From an uncultured Bacillota bacterium (GTDB lineage: Bacteria; Bacillota; Clostridia; Tissierellales; Tissierellaceae), in assembly GCA_937951995.1 (NCBI GenBank), contig CALGAG010000254.1, positions 1-21,029 of the forward strand: a stretch of DNA of 21,029 nucleotides, in the 5' to 3' direction. The notes beneath the pieces were generated by a model that searched no databases, was not told the DNA's origin, and was given only the letters and a program-made list of their open reading frames with translations. Both the position numbers and the translations under genes were made by a program. This document shows positions 1 through 6,932 of this stretch, piece by piece; the stretch's first letter is position 1; each line of letters opens with the position of its first letter.

Positions 1-60
1 TTCCTGGTCAAATCTATATCCCTTCTTCAATTCCTCCACACTAAACTTCTCCAGTTCCAT
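1..60 (-). CDS. 5' end of an unidentified gene, cut by the left edge
   Basis: Reading leftwards from the ATG at 58-60 gives MELEKFSVEELKKGYRFDQE with no stop before the window ends. A very good Shine-Dalgarno (GGAGGAGGG, forward 66-74) sits about 5 bases upstream, and a perfect consensus promoter lies further up. Twenty residues are too few to assign a family. The acidic, lysine-rich start suggests a soluble cytoplasmic protein. The AT-rich repeats in its promoter hint at an autoregulating transcription factor, which is only a guess. That a gene starts here is well supported; its function is not known. Confidence 0.75.
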   Translation of the reverse strand, partial: MELEKFSVEELKKGYRFDQE

Positions 61-95
61 ATTAACCCTCCTCCGTTTACTTTAATGATAGACAT

Positions 96-124
96 ATTAT
101 ATTATTGTTTATTGTTAATGTCAA
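96..124 (-). promoter_or_regulatory. Perfect consensus sigma-A promoter of the left-edge gene
   Basis: On the minus strand, TTGACA (119-124), a 17-base spacer (102-118) and TATAAT (96-101) match the consensus at all 12 positions with ideal spacing. The predicted start of transcription is near 89, leaving a leader of about 30 nt to the ATG at 60. The spacer and the region upstream repeat AACAATAA-like units. Confidence 0.85.
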
Positions 125-152
125 TTATTGTTTTCAATGTTTATTGTTTCAG
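104..152. repeat. Tandem AACAATAA-like units over the promoter
   Basis: On the minus strand the stretch through and upstream of the promoter spacer contains four near-identical ACAATAA units: two before the -35 box and two between -35 and -10. Such a cluster over a consensus promoter is typical of a repressor operator, but simple AT-richness could also produce it. Confidence 0.35.
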
Positions 153-157
153 CAAAC

Positions 158-184
158 AAAAAACACCCAGGTCCATCCTGGATG
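158..184 (-). terminator. Intrinsic terminator after the B3/4 gene
   Basis: The minus-strand RNA forms CATCCAGG-(5-nt loop)-CCTGGGTG, an 8-bp stem with one G-U pair (164-171 and 177-184), followed at once by six U (158-163). It lies 13 bases after the B3/4-domain gene stop and separates it from the promoter of the left-edge gene. Confidence 0.8.
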
Positions 185-196
185 CTCATGATCTGT

Positions 197-904
197 CTAT
201 TGAATTTCTATTGAATCCCTATCCCTGTCCACAATATGGATCTCATACTCTCCACCCAGATTCTCCTTTGACAGGGACGCCAGCTCATCGAGGGCAGCCT
301 TAAGGTCTTCATCCCGTGATGGGTCGACTGATTCTATGCATATGAACGCATTCCTGGTCTCCTCCCTTAGCATGGTCCTTACTGATTCCCTCCAGTTCCA
401 GCACCTGCAGATTGCACCCTCATCATCCTTGTAGACAATCTCCCCCTCATAGGGTGGTTCGCTTTTTTCGGAGCCTAGTGTTATGAAGTCCTCATCCCCA
501 ATAGCCTTGGTAAGCCTGATATCTCCTGCAAATGTATCTATGTCCTCTCCCCCACAGGGAAGGGCATACCTAAGGGATACTGAATTGTACAGATCCACCA
601 ATGGATTTATCCCTCCAATCCCCTTGCCATTGTGGGCTCTCTTAAGGAGTGCTTCAATGGAGGATCTGGCTCCCTTTTTGGTCTTGAATTTTTGAAATGC
701 CTCTCTCCATACCTTTACAACCTGGTTGTTGCTGAAATTTTCATCCGGCAGGTGTCTCATCGCTTCCTTCTCCGCATCCTTGAGCGTATCCAGATACCTG
801 CTTTCATCCTTTATGCCGTTATCTATTCCCTTCATGATAATTATTCCAATCTTAGCATCGGGAAACACTTCCCAGAAATCCTTCTCAACTATGAATTTTT
901 TCAT
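197..904 (-). CDS. Stand-alone B3/4 domain protein (PheRS beta editing-domain relative)
   Basis: This 235-aa soluble protein resembles the B3/B4 domain of the phenylalanyl-tRNA synthetase beta chain, here as a free-standing protein. The most characteristic block is the middle (about residues 110-145, RYALPCGGEDIDTF then GDIRLTKA and GDEDF), followed by WNWRES. In PheRS this fold carries the site that hydrolyses misacylated Tyr-tRNA-Phe. Free-standing copies are common in Firmicutes and Archaea, and their substrates are mostly unknown. The start has a GGGAGAGGATAGG Shine-Dalgarno. The gene begins 19 bases after the acetyltransferase and shares its promoter, so the two form a dicistron that ends at the terminator at 158-184. 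The family call is good; trans-editing of a tRNA or handling of a modified amino acid is inference. Confidence 0.8.
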   Translation of the reverse strand: MKKFIVEKDFWEVFPDAKIGIIIMKGIDNGIKDESRYLDTLKDAEKEAMRHLPDENFSNNQVVKVWREAFQKFKTKKGARSSIEALLKRAHNGKGIGGINPLVDLYNSVSLRYALPCGGEDIDTFAGDIRLTKAIGDEDFITLGSEKSEPPYEGEIVYKDDEGAICRCWNWRESVRTMLREETRNAFICIESVDPSRDEDLKAALDELASLSKENLGGEYEIHIVDRDRDSIEIQ

Positions 905-923
905 CCTATCCTCTCCCTGTTTT

Positions 924-1436
924 CTACTGGTTACCTTTCAACACCAATTGATAGTGCTCTTCCATCCGCTTTGTAGCATCACACCATTTCATTCCACAGA
1001 ACTGGAATCCGTTATTTTTTAGTATCGCGGCAGATGCCTTGTTTTCCTCATGGACCAAGGCGCCCACTTTACTTATATCCAAACTTTCCCTGGCATATTC
1101 AAGAGTTTTTTCAACAGCCTCATTTGCATATCCCTTACCCCAATAGGACTTGTTGAAATGATACATAATCTCAGCATCAGATCCCTCTCCTGGAGGGTTG
1201 AATCCGCATACTCCAATAAGCTCACCATTTTCTTTAAGCTCTACTGCGTATGTTGAGAATCCCATTTCCTCCTGCTGCCTAATATAGTAGTCAAGGGAAC
1301 CTGCCTCCTGGTCTCTTGATCCAGCGCCTCCACAATACTGCATCGTTTCAGCATCTCCCCATATTTTCAAGAGAGCATCCAGGTCATCTCTTTCCAGAAG
1401 CCTCAATCTAAGTCTTTTGGTTTCAGCAATTATCAT
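924..1436 (-). CDS. GNAT-family N-acetyltransferase (RimJ/RimL-like)
   Basis: A 170-aa acetyl-CoA-dependent acetyltransferase. The N-terminus ETKRLRLRLLERDDLDALLKIW is typical of the RimJ/RimL-like branch. The acetyl-CoA loop is YWGKGYANEAVEKTL, and the late block NKASAAILKNNGFQF is the usual alpha4-beta6 region. An upstream in-frame GTG at 1451 would add five residues but has no ribosome site; the ATG at 1436 has GGAGG at an 8-base spacing and is preferred. It is the first gene of a dicistron with the B3/4-domain protein. The substrate (protein N-terminus, antibiotic or free amino acid) cannot be told from sequence. Confidence 0.85.
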   Translation of the reverse strand: MIIAETKRLRLRLLERDDLDALLKIWGDAETMQYCGGAGSRDQEAGSLDYYIRQQEEMGFSTYAVELKENGELIGVCGFNPPGEGSDAEIMYHFNKSYWGKGYANEAVEKTLEYARESLDISKVGALVHEENKASAAILKNNGFQFCGMKWCDATKRMEEHYQLVLKGNQ

Positions 1437-1485
1437 CTTCCAATCCTCCACGGTCCATTCATGTCCATACAGCCCTTACCTGTAT

Positions 1486-1515
1486 ATTATACCAGTAATT
1501 GTAATGGTGTAACAA
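1486..1515 (-). promoter_or_regulatory. Promoter of the acetyltransferase-B3/4 dicistron
   Basis: On the minus strand an extended -10 element TGGTATAAT (1486-1494) lies 18 bases downstream of TTGTTA (1510-1515, 4/6 match to -35). Its -35 box is next to the U-tract of the preceding operon's terminator, so one operon ends and the next starts back to back. This makes the dicistron transcriptionally separate from the histidine T-box operon. Confidence 0.65.
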
Positions 1516-1551
1516 AAATATTGACGGGCAAAATCATACTTTCACCCGTCA
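1514..1551 (-). terminator. Terminator ending the T-box transporter operon
   Basis: The minus-strand RNA folds into a 12-bp stem, TGACGGGTGAAA with TTTTGCCCGTCA (1540-1551 and 1522-1533; two G-U pairs, 6-nt loop), followed by ATATTTTTG. It lies 14 bases past the stop of the AbgB-like gene. Confidence 0.88.
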
Positions 1552-1565
1552 CCTGTATTTATATT

Positions 1566-3002
1566 CTAATATGTCCCAATCGGCGGCTTCAGACCTTCCG
1601 GCAGGGGACAGCTGTACTTCCCACCGTTCTGCTTCTTAACAAACTCCTTTGCTCTGCTGATTGCATCAGGATTTTCCATTGTCCTGATGGCAGTCAGTGT
1701 CATGACCTTGGCTGCAACAAGCATTCCCTTCTCACCTATCCTGCTGCCTGCTTGCGCAGTCATCTGCCAGGTATGCCCAACATTTCCAAGGCAGGCCGTG
1801 GCAACATTGAAGTTCAGGGTTGGAACAACATAGCTAACATCCCCAACATCCGTAGAACCAGACCTGTAGGTTCTGTTGTTTCCATCCCAGGGATGTACCT
1901 TTGAATCAAGTGGTGCCCTAAGCACTTCCTCAATCCCATCAGCTCCATATATTTCCTCCAGGTCCTCAATTATTGAATCTAGAGTGGCCTTGTCATAGGT
2001 TTTAAGAAAACCTTCTGCAAGTCTGTAATCCTCTTCATCCCATTTTGGTGGTCCCACCTCCTCGAAGCATTCATCCCCTATTTTAGCAAGGACTGCATTT
2101 GAAATGTAATCAGAGAAGGCCATTGTTATGTCATATTCTACAGATGTCCCAGTCATTAGGGCTGCACCCCGGGCAACATCCACAACCCTTTCAAAGAGAT
2201 CCCTCATCTGGGTAACCTTGGGGGCCCTCACCTCATACTTAACAAGACTCCTGTCCTGAACAACATTTGGAGATACTCCTCCGGCATCAACATAGGCATA
2301 GTGGATCCTGGCCTGGTCAATCATGTGCTCCCTAAGGTAATTCACACCTACACTCATAAGCTCTGCAGCATCCAGGGCACTTCTACCCAGGTGGGGACTT
2401 CCCCCTGCATGGGATGTGGTTCCCTTGAACCTGAAGTTAGCGCCCATTATAGCAACAGTCCGGTCAGACTGTACTTCATTCTTGGTGGCAGGGTGCCATG
2501 TGTAGATAAAATCAGCCTCGTCAAAAACTCCATCCCTTGCCATAAACTGCTTGGAGCCGGCTCCCTCTTCAGCAGGAGTGCCATAGTAGATAACCGTTCC
2601 CTCCCTGCCGGTTCTCTTTAGAAATTCCTTTAGGGCAATTGCAGCTCCAAGAGAGCCTGTTCCCAGAAGATTGTGCCCACATCCATGCCCTGGTCCATCC
2701 TTCACAAGTGGGGACTTTTCGGTAATTCCCGCCCTTTGACTGAGGGCATCCAGAGCATCGTACTCACCTAGAAATCCCGCTACAGGCTTTCCGGTTCCGA
2801 ATCTACCGATAAATGCAGTTGGCATATCCGAAACACCTTCAACCACATCAAAACCCTCATCCCTTAAAATATTCATCAATATTCTTGCAGATTTCTCTTC
2901 CATGTAGGGAAGCTCTGCTGCCTCCCATATTTTTCTACTGGCATCAACAAGTGTTTTCTCTTTTTCTCCAATTATTTCTTCAATTAGCCTCAACTCGTCC
3001 AA
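1566..3002 (-). CDS. AbgB-like M20 metal-dependent amidohydrolase
   Basis: This 478-aa cytoplasmic hydrolase belongs to peptidase family M20, subgroup of p-aminobenzoyl-glutamate hydrolase subunit B (AbgB). Visible motifs are GEYDALDALSQ (about residues 79-89), the metal motif GHGCGHN (105-111, with C108 and H110), TPAEEG with the catalytic glutamate (142-147), and WHP (H170). The start codon is TTG at 3002, supported by GGGAGG seven bases upstream and no better ATG. The gene begins 12 bases after the ABC ATPase and is the last gene of the T-box operon. No AbgA partner lies next to it. Given the histidine-type T-box, it may release histidine from an imported N-acyl or dipeptide form such as a carnosine-like compound; that substrate is inference. 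Known relatives cleave amino acids from acyl or aryl conjugates. Confidence 0.88.
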   Translation of the reverse strand: MDELRLIEEIIGEKEKTLVDASRKIWEAAELPYMEEKSARILMNILRDEGFDVVEGVSDMPTAFIGRFGTGKPVAGFLGEYDALDALSQRAGITEKSPLVKDGPGHGCGHNLLGTGSLGAAIALKEFLKRTGREGTVIYYGTPAEEGAGSKQFMARDGVFDEADFIYTWHPATKNEVQSDRTVAIMGANFRFKGTTSHAGGSPHLGRSALDAAELMSVGVNYLREHMIDQARIHYAYVDAGGVSPNVVQDRSLVKYEVRAPKVTQMRDLFERVVDVARGAALMTGTSVEYDITMAFSDYISNAVLAKIGDECFEEVGPPKWDEEDYRLAEGFLKTYDKATLDSIIEDLEEIYGADGIEEVLRAPLDSKVHPWDGNNRTYRSGSTDVGDVSYVVPTLNFNVATACLGNVGHTWQMTAQAGSRIGEKGMLVAAKVMTLTAIRTMENPDAISRAKEFVKKQNGGKYSCPLPEGLKPPIGTY

Positions 3003-3014
3003 TTCCTTACCTCC

Positions 3015-3752
3015 CTATAGAATCTTGCTTAAAAATTCAATTGTTCTGGGGTTCTTTGGTCTGTTGAAGATGTCATCGGGGCTACCCTGCTCCTGAATGA
3101 TTCCTTCATCCATAAAGAGAACCCTATCGCTTACTTCCCTTGCAAAACCCATTTCATGGGTTACTATGACAATTGTCATTCCCGTTTCAACCAGACTCTT
3201 GATAACATCCAGCACCTCCTTGACCATCTCGGGATCAAGGGCACTTGTGGGCTCGTCAAAGAGCATAACATCCGGCTCCATGGCCAGTGCCCGAACGATT
3301 GCAAGTCTTTGCTTCTGACCCCCAGAAAGCCTTGTGGGATACTCATCCTTCTTGTCTGCCAATCCCACCCTCTTAAGCAGGTCATCTGCTTTTTTTTCAG
3401 CCTCTTTTCTGGGCACCTTCTTTTCCAGTATCGGTGCAAGGGTTATATTTTCAAGGACGGTCAAATGTGGAAATACGTTAAACAGTTGAAAAACCATACC
3501 GATTTTTTGTCTGTGAAGGTCAACATTAACCTTTTTATCGGCAAGGTCGATCCCCTTGAAGATGACCTTTCCTCCTGTTGGTTTTTCAAGTAGATTGAGG
3601 CATCTCAGGAAGGTGCTCTTTCCACTGCCGGAAGGGCCTATAATTGATATTACCTCGCCCTCATATATGCTTTCATTTATGTCCTTCAAGACCTTCAGCT
3701 CACCAAAGGACTTATCCAGATTTTCAACCCTGATCAGTTCTTCCCTACTCAT
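3015..3752 (-). CDS. Polar amino acid ABC transporter ATPase (GlnQ/HisP family)
   Basis: A 245-aa ATPase that energises import. Walker A GPSGSGKST is at about 39-47, followed by the Q-loop FQLFNVFPHLTVLENITLAP, the signature LSGGQKQR at about 142, and Walker B with D-loop, MLFDEPTSALDPE, at about 163-175. The ATG at 3752 has AAGGAGG ten bases upstream and overlaps the last codons of the permease, which suggests coupled translation. A TTG start at 3773 lies inside the ribosome site and is rejected. It pairs with the single adjacent permease and the lipoprotein. The family transports polar amino acids; the T-box points to histidine. Confidence 0.95.
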   Translation of the reverse strand: MSREELIRVENLDKSFGELKVLKDINESIYEGEVISIIGPSGSGKSTFLRCLNLLEKPTGGKVIFKGIDLADKKVNVDLHRQKIGMVFQLFNVFPHLTVLENITLAPILEKKVPRKEAEKKADDLLKRVGLADKKDEYPTRLSGGQKQRLAIVRALAMEPDVMLFDEPTSALDPEMVKEVLDVIKSLVETGMTIVIVTHEMGFAREVSDRVLFMDEGIIQEQGSPDDIFNRPKNPRTIEFLSKIL

Positions 3753-4407
3753 TTGCCTGCAGCCTCCTTTCAAATATGTCCAGCCCCTTTGACAGCACTG
3801 AGGTCACCACAAGGTATATGATTCCCACAATCACCAAGGAAGGTATCGCCAGAAAGGTTGCGGATTGGACTGTTCTGTAGGAGGTCATCAGCTCCTGGAC
3901 AAAGAATACCGACGCCAGGGATGTCTGCTTCACCATGTTTATATACTGGTTCCCTAGGGCCGGCAGTATGTTTTTAACGGCCTGGGGAAGTATGATCCTT
4001 CTCATTGTATTTCTATTGCTCATTCCCAGACTCTTGGCCGCCTCCGTCTGTCCCTTGTCAACGGCCTGAATTCCAGCCCTTATTATCTCCGCCACATATG
4101 AACTGGCATTGACTATGAGGGCTATGACAATACAGGCAGTATCTGAAAGTGTGACAGGGGATATCTTGGGGAGTAGAAGCCAGAAAAAGTATAGCTGAAG
4201 CAGAATCGGGGTTCCTCTCAAAACCCCGATATACATATTGGTCAGTTTATCCAAGAGCTTCACTTTTGATAGCTTCATGATCGCAAGAAGAGTTCCCAGT
4301 ATGGTGGCAACAAATACTGTTACTGCTGCAAGCCAGAGTGTCCCCACCAGTCCATTCAGGTATACGTAATCATACTTTGTCCAAAGCTGAATTATTGTAC
4401 TTATCAT
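3745..4407 (-). CDS. Polar amino acid ABC transporter permease (HisM/GlnP family)
   Basis: A 220-aa inner-membrane permease with about five membrane segments. The HEQ-type start NGLVGTLWLAAVTVFVATILGTLLA is followed by the VLRGTPILLQLYFF block. The cytoplasmic EAA loop that docks the ATPase is seen as TEAAKSLGMSNRNTMRRIILPQA (about residues 140-162). The ribosome site AAAGGAG stands eight bases before the ATG. Only one permease gene is present, so the channel is presumably a homodimer. The gene starts 40 bases after the binding protein and overlaps the ATPase start by 8 bases. Confidence 0.95.
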   Translation of the reverse strand: MISTIIQLWTKYDYVYLNGLVGTLWLAAVTVFVATILGTLLAIMKLSKVKLLDKLTNMYIGVLRGTPILLQLYFFWLLLPKISPVTLSDTACIVIALIVNASSYVAEIIRAGIQAVDKGQTEAAKSLGMSNRNTMRRIILPQAVKNILPALGNQYINMVKQTSLASVFFVQELMTSYRTVQSATFLAIPSLVIVGIIYLVVTSVLSKGLDIFERRLQANE

Positions 4408-4447
4408 TGTTTATCTCCTTTGTGTCAAATCTATTCCTGATTCCACC

Positions 4448-5311
4448 CTATAACCCAAGGCTTTTTGCATACTCTGTAAAATCCTTGTGCCACTGGGCAA
4501 ACTCTCCGGATTCAATTACCTTGTCGATAATCCTGTTTATCTCCTGGGTCAACTCATCCTCGTCCTTTGGCATTCCAATCCTAGTTCCTGATGTTGATTC
4601 ATCCATAAAGAATTCAAAATTCTCAACTACCATCAAATTAGCTTCAGGATTTGCGTCGATATAGAGCTGGGCCATTGGAATTGATGCTGCACATACGTCT
4701 GCCTTGTTTTCCTGAACCATGAGAAAGCCGTCGGTTGTTGCTGATACCCTCTTGAATTCCTTGTATCCTGGAACCTGGTCGTTTACAAACATCTCCTGCA
4801 AAGACCCGCTTTGTGCAACTATAACCTTGTCTGATATGTCATCAGGACCCGCGATTGAATCCACATCCTCTGCTCTTATCAGAAGTCCGTGACCTGCTCC
4901 GCCCTCTGGGAAAAAGTATCCCTTCGACATGTTCATGGCCTCAGCTCTGGCAGGTGTGAAGGATAGGGCTGAAATGGCCATATCGTATTTCCCTTCCGTT
5001 ACACTGCTTAGCACAGCAGAAAACTCCAAGGGGATTATCCTTAGGTCCACACCTAGCTCCCCAGCTATGTACTTGGCAAGCTCAACATCACTTCCCACAT
5101 ACTTGTCCACTCCGTCCTTGCTTGGATCGATAAATTCATAGGGAGCAAAATAGGGCTCCATGACAACCTCCATGTATCCCCTTTCCTTTATTTCCTCCAG
5201 TCTGTTCGTTGCTTCCTGCTCCACTCCTGCACTGGCGGTACAACCTGCCATAAGCATTGATACCGCTAGAATCATCAATAATGCCATTAAACCTTTTCTT
5301 TTCATTGTCAC
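4448..5311 (-). CDS. Amino acid ABC transporter substrate-binding lipoprotein
   Basis: This extracytoplasmic solute-binding protein (SBP family 3, about 287 aa) has a lipoprotein signal: a basic start, a hydrophobic stretch and MLMAGC with the lipidated Cys at about 24. The mature part has typical family-3 segments: LEEIKERGYMEVVMEPYFAPYEF, YVGSDVELAKYIAGELGVDL and YDMAISALSFTPARAEAMNMS. The start is probably GTG at 5311, nine bases after AAAGGAG; an ATG two codons on (5305) is possible, while a TTG at 5341 and an ATG at 5320 lie on top of the ribosome site. It is the first gene after the T-box. It may bind histidine or a conjugate; residues alone do not prove the ligand. Confidence 0.92.
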   Translation of the reverse strand: MTMKRKGLMALLMILAVSMLMAGCTASAGVEQEATNRLEEIKERGYMEVVMEPYFAPYEFIDPSKDGVDKYVGSDVELAKYIAGELGVDLRIIPLEFSAVLSSVTEGKYDMAISALSFTPARAEAMNMSKGYFFPEGGAGHGLLIRAEDVDSIAGPDDISDKVIVAQSGSLQEMFVNDQVPGYKEFKRVSATTDGFLMVQENKADVCAASIPMAQLYIDANPEANLMVVENFEFFMDESTSGTRIGMPKDEDELTQEINRIIDKVIESGEFAQWHKDFTEYAKSLGL

Positions 5312-5343
5312 AATAAACATCTCCTTTTTAAAAATTCCCAATT

Positions 5344-5385
5344 AAAAAACTCCCGTCCAATAGTCTATACTAAAGGACGAGAGTT
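5344..5385 (-). terminator. T-box regulatory terminator
   Basis: On the minus strand AACTCTCGTCC (5375-5385) pairs over 11 bp, with one G-U, with GGACGGGAGTT (5348-5358). Six U follow (5344-5349). It lies 32 bases upstream of the GTG start of the binding protein. The T-box antiterminator competes with its formation. Confidence 0.88.
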
Positions 5386-5618
5386 ATTCCCGTGGTCCCA
5401 CCTTAATTTGATAATGCCTCGCGACATTACCCTCATCAGGTACAAGCTTCTATACCCCTGCATTTATAACGGTTGCAGCAATCCGAATAAAACTACTTAC
5501 CAAAAGGCTTTCATCCACCTGCTCCAGGATGTGTTCATCAAAGGACTGCCATACATTCACACCAACCATGTACTCTCTTTAGGCATTCACATCGACTACT
5601 CTTTCCTGTCATCGCATT
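5344..5618 (-). promoter_or_regulatory. T-box riboswitch, predicted tRNA-His specific
   Basis: A complete T-box leader lies before the transporter operon. Stem I starts near 5618 with GCGATGACAGGAAAGAGTAG; its base CAGGA (5604-5608) pairs with TCCTG (5525-5529). The distal part AAAGAGAGT and GGTTGGTGTGAA matches the conserved terminal region. The specifier context is GAA-CAC-A-TCCTGGAGC, placing CAC (5531-5533), a histidine codon, at the usual position. The T-box sequence AAGGTGGGACCACGG (5390-5404) has bulge UGGG, whose last G would pair with discriminator C73, the base characteristic of bacterial tRNA-His. The terminator follows. Uncharged tRNA-His would favour the antiterminator and turn the operon on. 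Confidence 0.9.
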
Positions 5619-5641
5619 AGCATATTAAATTAATATTTATA

Positions 5642-5670
5642 ACAATAACATGTTTGTCCCTCTTTGTAAA
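5642..5670 (-). promoter_or_regulatory. Possible promoter of the T-box operon
   Basis: On the minus strand TTTACA (5665-5670, 5/6) is followed after 17 bases by TATTGT (4/6 match to -10). This would start transcription about 15-20 nt before stem I. The -10 is weak, and read-through from the upstream amidohydrolase gene, which has no visible terminator, is also possible. Confidence 0.4.
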
Positions 5671-5690
5671 CCCTAAAATGAAAATTCTTT

Positions 5691-6881
5691 TTACTCTTCC
5701 TGTTTTTCTCTCTCCATTAGATATCTTGTGGCAGCTTGTGCATACAGTGCAGCTCCAACATGTAGAGCCTCCTCATTCAGGACCATGCCTGGATTGTGTA
5801 TTGATAGGCTGTAGCCCTCATCAATACTTCCAACACCGAGGTTTATCATGACTCCTGGTACCTTGCCCGCAACTGATGTGAAGTCCTCCGTTCCAACCGC
5901 TATTGGAATCTTGTTCAGATTCTCCTCACCTATGACTTCTTTGCAATATCCAACTATTTCATCAGTCAAGTCAAGGTCATTGAAAAGTGGACCCATTCCA
6001 TACCAAAACTCCACTTCTGCCTTGCCACCAAATGTGACTGCAACATTCTCTGATATTTCCTTGACCCTCTTCTTCAGGTACTCTCGCATCTTCTCAGTTG
6101 TTGCCCTGACCGACACCTCAAGGTCCGCACTTCCTGCAAGAGTGTTTACCGTATCCCCACCGCTTATCTTGCCAACTATGACTACGGCCTGATCATCGGT
6201 TGGTACCTCCCGCGCAATGATCTGCTGTAATGCTATTACTATATGTGCAGCTATGCTTATGGCATCGATCCCCTTGTCTGGAGTGCTCCCATGAGCATTC
6301 TTTCCCTTGACATGGATCTTGATGGCATCTCCCGAGAAAAGGGCTGGTCCTCTGGCATAGGATATTGTACCGGTCCTGGATTGTTCATTGCCAACGTATA
6401 TATGCATGGCCAAGGCTGCATCCACCTTTGGATTCTCAAGGATTCCTGCCTCTATCATATCCAAGGCTCCAGCCAGAAGTTCCTCCGCAGGTTGGAACAT
6501 CAGCTTAACAGTTCCACCAAGGCTCTCCTCCTGCTCCTTCAACAGCCTTGCAGCACCAAGAAGCATTGCTGTATGGGCATCGTGGCCACAGGAATGACAG
6601 AATTCATTCCCTGATGCAAATTCCAAACCGGTTTCCTCCTTCATTGGAAGAGCATCCATATCCGCCCGCAAAAGAATGGTCTTTCCTTCTTTTCCTATTG
6701 TTGCGGTGATTCCGCTCCTTCCAACCCTTCTTGGTTCAATTCCGTACTCCTTTAACTTTTCTTCAACAAACTCCAGAGTCCTGTCCAGCTCAAACCCCGT
6801 TTCGGGGAACTGGTGGATCCTTCTTCTGTTTTGAATTATCTCATTGTTTATTTCCTTTGCCAGCCCGATATAATCAATCAT
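5691..6881 (-). CDS. M20 family amidohydrolase (hippurate/N-acyl-amino acid hydrolase type)
   Basis: A 396-aa metal-dependent amidohydrolase of the M20D group that includes hippurate hydrolase, N-acetyl-diaminopimelate deacetylase and IAA-amino acid hydrolases. Motifs in order: RRRIHQFPETGFE (19-31), LLRADMDALPM (70-80), CHSCGHDAHTAM (95-106), QPAEE (130-134), MH (H160), NAHGSTPDKGIDAI as dimerisation-domain block, and GTEDF near the C-terminus. Length is normal. The start at 6881 has AGGAGGAGAG. It precedes the histidine T-box on the same strand with no obvious terminator between, so it may feed into that operon. Together with the AbgB-like gene it gives two M20 amidohydrolases flanking one amino acid transporter, suggesting N-acyl amino acid or peptide salvage. 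The exact substrate is unknown. Confidence 0.9.
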   Translation of the reverse strand: MIDYIGLAKEINNEIIQNRRRIHQFPETGFELDRTLEFVEEKLKEYGIEPRRVGRSGITATIGKEGKTILLRADMDALPMKEETGLEFASGNEFCHSCGHDAHTAMLLGAARLLKEQEESLGGTVKLMFQPAEELLAGALDMIEAGILENPKVDAALAMHIYVGNEQSRTGTISYARGPALFSGDAIKIHVKGKNAHGSTPDKGIDAISIAAHIVIALQQIIAREVPTDDQAVVIVGKISGGDTVNTLAGSADLEVSVRATTEKMREYLKKRVKEISENVAVTFGGKAEVEFWYGMGPLFNDLDLTDEIVGYCKEVIGEENLNKIPIAVGTEDFTSVAGKVPGVMINLGVGSIDEGYSLSIHNPGMVLNEEALHVGAALYAQAATRYLMEREKQEE

Positions 6882-6932
6882 TTCTCTCCTCCTGTATTGG
6901 ATTGTAGTTGCATCCTTTATTTTTAAAATACA

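Noticed and set aside
1461..1904. 147-codon plus-strand ORF across the AbgB end
   Set aside because: It overlaps a proven terminator and the AbgB-like gene in antisense and shows no family features.
197..5311. One single operon from the T-box down to the B3/4 gene
   Set aside because: A 12-bp terminator at 1514-1551 and an extended -10 promoter at 1486-1494 separate the last two genes.
5408..5620. 70-codon plus-strand ORF in the T-box region
   Set aside because: It is the complement of the structured T-box leader; the conservation there is RNA-based.
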